12,777 nt of DNA, taken from positions 1 through 12,777 of the forward strand of contig JAFYGX010000055.1 in the NCBI GenBank assembly GCA_017543025.1, given 5' to 3'. The notes under the pieces were generated by a model. It worked only from the letters and a program-made list of their open reading frames with translations. It was not told the origin of the DNA and did no database searches. The stretch's first letter is position 1. The number at the start of each line of letters is the position of its first letter. Source of the DNA: Solobacterium sp. (GTDB lineage: Bacteria; Bacillota_I; Bacilli_A; Erysipelotrichales; Erysipelotrichaceae). A program made the translations under genes and the position numbers. Shown here in pieces: positions 7,778-12,777 of the stretch.

Positions 7778-7870
7778 ATGATGCAGTTAAAGAGAAGTTG
7801 CGCGGCAGCTAAGATGCGTGGAATTACCGGTCATTCTGTAATGGTGCCGGGTGTTTTTCTGACAGAATGA
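7778..7870 (+). CDS. Possible 30-residue leader peptide of the pur operon
   Basis: A short frame starts with two consecutive ATGs (7778 and 7781) after AAAGGA (7767-7772), which is five or eight bases away, a good ribosome binding site. It runs 30 codons and stops with TGA at 7868-7870. The peptide begins MMQLKRSCAAAKMRG and ends VPGVFLTE; I know no relative and see no run of one regulatory codon. The stop lies seven bases before the 5' arm of the purE terminator, so a ribosome at the stop would cover part of that arm and favour read-through. Translation is not proven: the frame may be a chance one inside a structured leader. Confidence 0.3.
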   Translation: MMQLKRSCAAAKMRGITGHSVMVPGVFLTE

Positions 7871-7876
7871 AACCTG

Positions 7877-7910
7877 ATGCCTGTGGAGTATCCCGCAGGC
7901 ATTTTATTTT
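7877..7910 (+). terminator. Leader terminator immediately upstream of purE
   Basis: Stem ATGCCTGTGG (7877-7886) / CCGCAGGCAT (7893-7902), ten pairs with one G-U, six-base loop, then TTTATTTT. It ends one base before the purE ribosome binding region (GAAGGAGG, 7912-7919) and lies downstream of the promoter at 7698-7726, so it must be conditional if the operon is to be expressed from that promoter. Confidence 0.85.
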
Positions 7911-7927
7911 CGAAGGAGGAAATAGTG

Positions 7928-8422
7928 ATGAAGAAAGCAGCGATACTCATGGGTTCGGACAACGACTGGGAAGTAATGAAAAAAGCGGCGTCTGAACTGA
8001 AGAAACTGGAGATTCCGTTTGAAGTGCATGTATATTCCGCGCATCGCACCCCGAAAGAGGTGGACGCTTTTGCGGAATCGGCGAAGGAGAACGGGTTCGG
8101 CGTGATTATTGCCGGGGCAGGAATGAGTGCCGCGCTTGCCGGCTGTATTGCCGCAAAAACCACAGTTCCTGTAATCGGCGTGCCGCTGAATGCGGGGCTT
8201 TCCGGTGTGGATGCCCTGCTCAGCACGGTCATGATGCCTCCGGGAATTCCGGTTGCCTGCGTGGGAATCAACGGTGCACGCAATGCGGCATTTCTTGCGG
8301 CGGAGATCCTCGCAGCTGCAGACGACGATCTGGCAGAGCGCCTGGAAGCACAGAAAGCAGAGATGCGTGCTGCTGTCCTGAAAAAGGATGAAGCGCTGCA
8401 GGAGCTGGTGAAGGAGATCTGA
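7928..8422 (+). CDS. purE: N5-carboxyaminoimidazole ribonucleotide mutase (class I PurE)
   Basis: A 164-residue cytoplasmic enzyme that moves the carboxyl group of N5-CAIR to give CAIR in de novo purine synthesis. Seen directly: the nucleotide-binding GSDNDW (9-14, usually GS.SDW), SAHRTP with the catalytic His39, GAGMSAALAG (63-72), and VMMPPGIPVACVGINGARNA for the C-terminal half of the fold. The usual AHLPG segment reads AALAG here. The ATG at 7928 is chosen because GGAGG (7915-7919) is eight bases away and family members begin with this short basic stretch; GTG 7925 is a near alternative, and the in-frame ATG at 7877 lies in the terminator stem. First gene of the purine operon; no purK is in the window, so the N5-CAIR source is elsewhere. 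Confidence 0.95.
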   Translation: MKKAAILMGSDNDWEVMKKAASELKKLEIPFEVHVYSAHRTPKEVDAFAESAKENGFGVIIAGAGMSAALAGCIAAKTTVPVIGVPLNAGLSGVDALLSTVMMPPGIPVACVGINGARNAAFLAAEILAAADDDLAERLEAQKAEMRAAVLKKDEALQELVKEI

Positions 8423-8439
8423 AGAACGGAGATCGGGAA

Positions 8440-9489
8440 ATGAAAGACAGCTACAGCAACAGCTATAAGGAAGCCGGGGTAGATGTAAACGCCGGCTATG
8501 AGTCCGTTGAACTGATGAAGGAACATGTAAAGCGGACGCGGATTGCCGGTGTGATGGATACGATCGGCGGGTTTGGCGGCCTGTTTGCGCCGGATATGAC
8601 CGGCATGAAAAAGCCGGTATTCGTATCGGGAACCGACGGCGTCGGAACAAAGATCAAGCTCGCATTTCTGACAGGAATCTATGATACGGTCGGAATCGAC
8701 TGTGTGGCGATGTGCGTCAACGATGTGATCTGTGCCGGAGCCAGGCCGTTGTTTTTTCTGGATTACATCGCCTGCGGGAAAAATATACCGGAACGGATCG
8801 CAGCGATCGTAAAGGGTGTCAGTGATGGATGCGTGCAGGCCGGCTGTGCTCTGATCGGCGGTGAGACAGCAGAACATCCGGGTCTGATGCCGGAAGATGA
8901 GTTTGATCTGGCAGGATTCACAGTCGGAATTGTGGATGAAGAAAAGATTCTGGATAAAGCTGATGTGAAGGAAGGCGATGTGATCATCGGACTTGCCTCC
9001 AGCGGAATTCATTCCAATGGCTTTTCCCTGGTGCGCAAGGTGTTTGATATCGGAAACTGCGATCTGAATGCGTATGCAGACCGGCTGGGAAAACCGCTCG
9101 GGGAAACGCTTCTGACGCCGACTGTCATTTATGTGAATCCGGTGCTTGCGCTTCTGAAGCAGGTTGATGTGCATTCTCTGGCCCATGTGACCGGAGGCGG
9201 GTTCTATGAAAACCTGCCGCGGGCATTCGACAGCCATCTCAGCGCAGAGATCATAAAAGGAAGCTGGGACATTCCGCCGATCTTCGGACTGATTCAGGAA
9301 ACAGGCGGGATATCTGAACACGATATGTACAATACCTTCAATATGGGAGTCGGCATGTGTGCGTTCACTGCGCCGGAAGACGCGGAAGAGGCGATCGCAA
9401 TCCTGCGGAAGCAGGGAATCAGGGCGTCCGTGATCGGAACAATGGTCCGCGGCGATCATACTGTGGTCTTCAGGGAGAAGCAGGGATGA
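8440..9489 (+). CDS. purM: Phosphoribosylformylglycinamidine cyclo-ligase (AIR synthetase)
   Basis: A 349-residue enzyme that closes the imidazole ring: FGAM plus ATP gives AIR. It belongs to the PurM/PurL ATP-binding superfamily and has normal length. Seen directly: N-terminal SYKEAGVDVNAGYESVELMK (residues 9-28), DTIGGFGGLFA (40-50), the ATP-binding SGTDGVGTKI (63-72), GIDCVAMCVNDVICAGARP (85-103) and IGGETAEHPG (139-148), all family hallmarks. It starts 17 bases after the purE stop behind a GGAG sequence, and its stop overlaps the purN start (ATGA), so it is translationally coupled to purN. Nothing unusual is seen. Confidence 0.97.
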   Translation: MKDSYSNSYKEAGVDVNAGYESVELMKEHVKRTRIAGVMDTIGGFGGLFAPDMTGMKKPVFVSGTDGVGTKIKLAFLTGIYDTVGIDCVAMCVNDVICAGARPLFFLDYIACGKNIPERIAAIVKGVSDGCVQAGCALIGGETAEHPGLMPEDEFDLAGFTVGIVDEEKILDKADVKEGDVIIGLASSGIHSNGFSLVRKVFDIGNCDLNAYADRLGKPLGETLLTPTVIYVNPVLALLKQVDVHSLAHVTGGGFYENLPRAFDSHLSAEIIKGSWDIPPIFGLIQETGGISEHDMYNTFNMGVGMCAFTAPEDAEEAIAILRKQGIRASVIGTMVRGDHTVVFREKQG

Positions 9490-10094
9490 TCCGCACGGCA
9501 GTGCTCGTCAGCGGCGGCGGAACGAATCTGCAGGCACTGATCGATGCGGCAGAGGCAGGTGCGCTGCCGCATGTATCACTGGATCTTGTGCTGTCATCCT
9601 CCGCGGATGCATATGCGCTGAAACGGGCGGAGAAAGCAGGAATTGAAACCGCAGTTGTCCGGCGAAAGGACTACGTCTGTGCGGAGCTGTTTGATCTTGC
9701 AGTGACCACGGTGCTGAAAGACCATGATATTCAGCTGGTCGTGCTGGCCGGATATCTTTCCATTCTGGGGCCGCTGGTGATTCAGGCCTATCCGGAACGG
9801 ATTCTGAACATTCACCCGTCTCTGATTCCGTCGTTCTGCGGCAAGGGATTCTACGGACTGAAGGTTCATGAAGCAGCGCTGAACCGCGGCGTAAAGGTGA
9901 CCGGAGCGACCGTGCATTTTGTCAATGAGATTCCTGACGGAGGACGCATTCTGCTGCAGAAAGCGGTTGCCGTGCAGGAAGGCGATACGCCGGAAATCCT
10001 GCAGAAGCGGGTGATGAAGGAAGCGGAATGGATCATCCTGCCGGAAGCGGTGCGGATGGTATCTGAGGCTATGGATAAAGGAGAGACGAAATGA
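9486..10094 (+). CDS. purN: Phosphoribosylglycinamide formyltransferase (GAR transformylase)
   Basis: A 202-residue enzyme that transfers formyl from 10-formyl-tetrahydrofolate to glycinamide ribonucleotide. Seen directly: the nucleotide-binding SGGGTNLQALID (9-20), VVLAGYLSILGP (85-96), the catalytic triad by alignment to the E. coli enzyme as Asn108, His110 (LNIHPSLIPSF) and Asp151 (NEIPDGG), and the Bacillota-type SFCGKGFYGLKVHEAAL segment. The start at 9486 overlaps the purM stop; a longer in-frame reading back into purM has no family support. The stop overlaps the start of the next gene (ATGA). Length is typical. Confidence 0.97.
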   Translation: MIRTAVLVSGGGTNLQALIDAAEAGALPHVSLDLVLSSSADAYALKRAEKAGIETAVVRRKDYVCAELFDLAVTTVLKDHDIQLVVLAGYLSILGPLVIQAYPERILNIHPSLIPSFCGKGFYGLKVHEAALNRGVKVTGATVHFVNEIPDGGRILLQKAVAVQEGDTPEILQKRVMKEAEWIILPEAVRMVSEAMDKGETK

Positions 10095-10801
10095 AAGCAG
10101 CTGATTTATTTGAAACACTGAAACAGAACAGTTATCCGGGACGCGGCATCGCAATCGGAAAAACACCTTGCGGAAAGAAACTGCGGATTGCCTACTTTAT
10201 CATGGGCCGGAGCGAAAACAGCCGGAACCGCATCTTTGTGAAAGACGGGGAAGGGATCCGGACGCAGGCGTTTGATGAATCAAAGATGAAGGACCCGAGT
10301 CTGATCATCTACGCCCCGGTACGGGTGATCAATGGCACAACGATCGTCACCAACGGGGATCAGACGGATACGATCTATGAGGCTCTGAAAGAAGGAAAGA
10401 CGTTTGAAGACGCACTGCGGACACGGACGTTTGAACCGGACGGGCCGAATTTCACGCCGCGCATTTCGGCAGTCGTAAAGGGTGATTTCTATGAAATGTC
10501 GATCCTGAAAAGCGCCGAAGGCAATGAAGGCGCTGTCCGCAGGTACTTCTTCGATTACGCGCAGGAGCTTCCGGGATTCGGGCATCTGATCCATACCTAT
10601 GAATCAGACGGCAATCCCCTTCCGTCGTTTGAAGGAGAGCCGACGCTGTGGCAGATGGTAAAGGAACCATTTGACGACTGGTCGGATCATGTCTGGGAAG
10701 CGCTGAATCCGGACAACAAAGTATCACTGTTCACACGTGTCATTGATCTGGAAACCGGCGAGACACGCACACGGATTTATAACCGGAATGAGGAGGAATA
10801 A
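10091..10801 (+). CDS. purO: IMP cyclohydrolase, PurO-like
   Basis: A 236-residue protein of the IMP cyclohydrolase family first known from archaea (PurO), which closes FAICAR to IMP, the last step of the pathway. It is unrelated to the N-terminal domain of PurH. Family-like segments: NSYPGRGIAIG (13-23), YFIMGRSENSRNRIF (35-49), VTNGDQTDTIYEAL (86-99), EPDGPNFTPRIS (115-126), and GHLIHTYESDGNPLPSFEGE (164-183). It starts in an ATGA overlap with purN behind AAAGGAGA and ends three bases before the AICAR transformylase gene, whose activity precedes it in the pathway. The two genes together replace bifunctional PurH. The assignment rests on remembered family motifs and strong context. Confidence 0.88.
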   Translation: MKAADLFETLKQNSYPGRGIAIGKTPCGKKLRIAYFIMGRSENSRNRIFVKDGEGIRTQAFDESKMKDPSLIIYAPVRVINGTTIVTNGDQTDTIYEALKEGKTFEDALRTRTFEPDGPNFTPRISAVVKGDFYEMSILKSAEGNEGAVRRYFFDYAQELPGFGHLIHTYESDGNPLPSFEGEPTLWQMVKEPFDDWSDHVWEALNPDNKVSLFTRVIDLETGETRTRIYNRNEEE

Positions 10802-10803
10802 TC

Positions 10804-11982
10804 ATGGCAAACGAACTTGAGCTCAAATATGGCTGCAACCCGAATCAGAAACCAAGCCGTATCTTCATGGAAGACGGCAGCGATCTGCCGGTAACCGTAC
10901 TGAACGGGCGCCCGGGCTATATCAACTTCATGGATGCACTCAACAGTATTCAGCTTGTGAAGGAGCTGAAAGCTGCGACCGGACTTCCGGCAGCCGCAAG
11001 TTTCAAGCATGTTTCACCCGCCGGTGCGGCAGTTGGACTGCCGTTAACGGAGGTGGAGCGGAAGATCTATTTCGTCGATCAGGAAAACCTGTCGCCGTTA
11101 GCCTCTGCGTATGCGCGGGCAAGAGGCGCTGACCGGATGAGTTCGTATGGAGATTTTGCGGCGCTTTCCGATATCTGCGATGCAGATACGGCAAATCTTC
11201 TGAAGCCGGAAGTCAGCGATGGCGTCATTGCCCCGGGCTATACGGAAGAAGCGCTGGCGATTCTCAGAACAAAGAAAAAAGGCAATTACAATGTGCTGCA
11301 GTTCGATATGAATTACCGGCCGAATCCGGTTGAGCGCAAGCAGGTATACGGCATTACGTTTGAACAGGGCAGAAATGAAATCGTGATTGATGAGCGTGCG
11401 GTATCCAATATTGTGACTGAGAACAGGGATCTGCCGGAAAGCGCGAAGCGTGATCTGATCATTGCGCTGATCACATTGAAATATACCCAGTCCAATTCGG
11501 TTGCCTATGCGAAGAACGGCCAGGTGATCGGTGTCGGTGCGGGTCAGCAGAGCCGGGTACACTGTGTGCGGCTTGCCGGAGACAAGGCAGACCACTGGCT
11601 GCTGCGTCAGTGTCCGAAAGTGCTGAACCTTCCGTTTAAAAAGGATATCCGCCGGCCGGACCGCGATAATGCGATTGACGTCTATATCGGAAACGAATAT
11701 ATGGATGTGCTGCGCGATGGGGCATGGCAGAATTTCTTCACGGAACAGCCGTCTGTCTTTACGGAAGAAGAAAAGCGGGCATGGCTTGATCAGAGTACCG
11801 GTGTTTCACTTGGCTCTGACGCATTTTTCCCGTTTGGCGATAATATCGAGCGGGCGCATAAGAGCGGCGTCTGCTATGTGGCAGAACCGGGCGGCTCGAT
11901 TCGTGATGACAATGTCATCGAAACTGCGAATCGCTATGGCATGGTGATGGCATTCAACGGAATCCGACTGTTCCATCACTGA
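10804..11982 (+). CDS. Stand-alone AICAR transformylase (PurH C-terminal domain homologue)
   Basis: A 392-residue 5-aminoimidazole-4-carboxamide ribonucleotide formyltransferase: AICAR plus 10-formyl-tetrahydrofolate gives FAICAR. It corresponds to the transformylase part of PurH with no cyclohydrolase domain attached; the N-terminus is KYGCNPNQKP (8-17). Seen directly: ASFKHVSPAGAAVGLP (65-80) with the catalytic Lys68-His69 pair, KYTQSNSVAYAKNG (226-239), IGVGAGQQSRVHC (242-254), SDAFFPFGDNIERA (338-351) and EPGGSIRDDNVIETAN (361-376). AGGAGG sits seven bases before the ATG, inside the end of purO. Standalone forms have been called PurV or PurH-like; I leave the symbol blank for that reason. 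Confidence 0.95.
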   Translation: MANELELKYGCNPNQKPSRIFMEDGSDLPVTVLNGRPGYINFMDALNSIQLVKELKAATGLPAAASFKHVSPAGAAVGLPLTEVERKIYFVDQENLSPLASAYARARGADRMSSYGDFAALSDICDADTANLLKPEVSDGVIAPGYTEEALAILRTKKKGNYNVLQFDMNYRPNPVERKQVYGITFEQGRNEIVIDERAVSNIVTENRDLPESAKRDLIIALITLKYTQSNSVAYAKNGQVIGVGAGQQSRVHCVRLAGDKADHWLLRQCPKVLNLPFKKDIRRPDRDNAIDVYIGNEYMDVLRDGAWQNFFTEQPSVFTEEEKRAWLDQSTGVSLGSDAFFPFGDNIERAHKSGVCYVAEPGGSIRDDNVIETANRYGMVMAFNGIRLFHH

Positions 11983-12015
11983 TCTGTTTCAAAGACGGAA
12001 AGCAGGTGACAGGCA

Positions 12016-12777
12016 ATGAGAATTCTTGTAGTGGGAAGCGGCGGCAGAGAACATGCGGTAATCCGCAAGCTGAAGGAAAGCGAGCATCATCCGGAACTTC
12101 TCTGTGCCCCCGGCAACGGGGGGATCGCAGCGGATGCGGAATGCGTGAATGTCGCTGCCACGGATATTGACGGAATCATCCGTCTCTGCCGTGAGCGTGC
12201 GGTCGATTATGTATGCGTAACACCGGATGATCCGCTGGCCCTCGGGATGGTGGACGCCCTGAAAAAAGCGGGGATTCCGGCATTCGGGCCGGATCAGGCA
12301 GCTGCACGGATCGAATCCTCCAAGGTATTTTCCAAGAATCTGATGAAGAAGTACGGAATTCCGACCGCTTCCTATGAAGTGTTCGATGACCCGGAAGAGG
12401 CAAAGGAATATATCCGGCGGCAGAACAGCTATCCGGCTGTGATCAAGGCAGACGGGCTGGCGCTGGGCAAAGGCGTGATACTTGCCGGAACGGAAGCGGA
12501 AGCGATGGAAGCGGTCGATCATCTGATGGTGGACAAAGCGTTCGGCGCATCCGGAAACCGGGTGGTCATCGAAGAATTTCTGACCGGAACTGAGGTATCC
12601 GTCCTTGCGTTTGCGGATGGAACAACCGTGGTTCCGATGGTGTCGTCGATGGACCACAAACGCGCGGAGGACAATGACGAAGGACTCAATACCGGCGGTA
12701 TGGGAACGATCGCACCTTCTCCGTTCTATACAGCGGAGGCAGCGGAGCGATGCAGAAAGGAAATCTTTCTGCCGACA
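12016..12777 (+). CDS. purD: Phosphoribosylamine--glycine ligase (GAR synthetase), 3' end outside the window
   Basis: The frame is open for 254 codons to the window end, about 60 percent of the usual 420. The enzyme joins glycine to phosphoribosylamine using ATP. Seen directly: N-terminal VGSGGREHA (6-14), APGNGG (31-36), then the ATP-grasp region with SSKVFSKNLMKKYGIPTA (101-118), KADGLALGKGV (144-154), VVIEEFLTGTEVSVLAF (183-199) and DHKRAEDNDEGLNTGGMG (213-230). The common GPE.PL motif is TPDDPL here (69-74), and AQDHKR is SMDHKR. It begins 33 bases after the AICAR transformylase stop; the binding site is weak (AGGTG, 12004-12008, seven bases away), so lower translation than its neighbours is possible. 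Last purine gene visible; the operon may continue. Confidence 0.95.
   Translation, partial: MRILVVGSGGREHAVIRKLKESEHHPELLCAPGNGGIAADAECVNVAATDIDGIIRLCRERAVDYVCVTPDDPLALGMVDALKKAGIPAFGPDQAAARIESSKVFSKNLMKKYGIPTASYEVFDDPEEAKEYIRRQNSYPAVIKADGLALGKGVILAGTEAEAMEAVDHLMVDKAFGASGNRVVIEEFLTGTEVSVLAFADGTTVVPMVSSMDHKRAEDNDEGLNTGGMGTIAPSPFYTAEAAERCRKEIFLPT

Larger units (their letters stand above)
7748..7910 (+). ncRNA. Structured purE leader, putative attenuator or riboswitch
   Basis: Several perfect or near-perfect helices can be drawn: ACGCAT (7774-7779) with ATGCGT (7814-7819) closing a domain that contains the hairpin AGTTGC-GCG-GCAGCT (7796-7810); a hairpin CCGGTCATT/AATGG-TG-CCGG (7827-7850); and a competing 9-bp helix TCATTCTGT (7831-7839) with ACAGAATGA (7862-7870). 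The last two cannot form together. The terminator follows. I looked for purine, ZTP, PRPP, tetrahydrofolate and preQ1 riboswitch core motifs and found none. The gene context predicts control by a purine, PRPP or a folate-linked signal, or by translation of the leader peptide. Confidence 0.5.

Noticed and set aside
7877..7927. Earlier in-frame ATG for purE adding 17 residues
   Set aside because: It falls at the first base of the terminator stem, has no ribosome binding site, and PurE proteins begin near the ATG at 7928.
7646..7927. Known purine, ZTP, PRPP, tetrahydrofolate or preQ1 riboswitch before purE
   Set aside because: The conserved core sequences of these classes could not be found by eye on the plus strand; a covariance search is needed to settle it.
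7831..9459. A 542-codon open frame on the minus strand over purE and purM
   Set aside because: It is antisense to two genes with clear family motifs, its translation resembles no family, and long antisense frames are common in this codon usage.
9357..9485. Upstream extension of purN into purM
   Set aside because: The added residues do not belong to the PurN fold, and the ATGA overlap start at 9486 gives the standard length.

Overview
This 12.8-kb window looks like the chromosome of a low-to-mid GC Bacillota, most likely a gut-type Clostridia (Lachnospiraceae-like) or Erysipelotrichia. The reasons are strong AGGAGG ribosome binding sites on most genes, sigma-A-like promoters, intrinsic terminators, an AsnA-type asparagine synthetase, a heterodimeric ABC exporter, and a purine operon whose PurH activity is split into a PurO-type IMP cyclohydrolase plus a stand-alone AICAR transformylase. 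This placement rests on gene content only. I see no transposase, tRNA, rRNA or CRISPR array.

Left part (1-5218, minus strand): asnA, with its own terminator at the window edge, is preceded by a two-gene operon for a heterodimeric ABC exporter. The exporter genes overlap by ATGA and end at a clear intrinsic terminator. The two subunits are asymmetric: every departure from the ATPase consensus falls in the same composite nucleotide site.

Middle (5219-7645, plus strand): a 123-bp divergent promoter region leads to a threonine-aldolase-type PLP enzyme. It is followed by the hxlA-hxlB pair (hexulose-6-phosphate synthase and 6-phospho-3-hexuloisomerase, ATGA overlap), which interconverts ribulose 5-phosphate plus formaldehyde with fructose 6-phosphate.

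Right part (7646-12777, plus strand): a purine operon in the order purE-purM-purN-purO-AICAR transformylase-purD, with purD cut by the window end. Three starts are translationally coupled or tightly spaced. purC, purF, purL and purB are not in the window. The 282-bp region before purE holds a good promoter surrounded by CGAA motifs that resemble PurR boxes, then a structured leader with a possible 30-codon peptide and an intrinsic terminator just before the purE ribosome binding site. I could not match this leader to a known riboswitch class; it is the best candidate here for something undescribed.

The plus-strand genes make joint metabolic sense: threonine aldolase can give glycine (the PurD substrate), HxlAB can give pentose phosphate for PRPP and can release or fix formaldehyde, and PurN and AICAR transformylase both consume formyl-tetrahydrofolate. 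That link is inference from neighbourhood.
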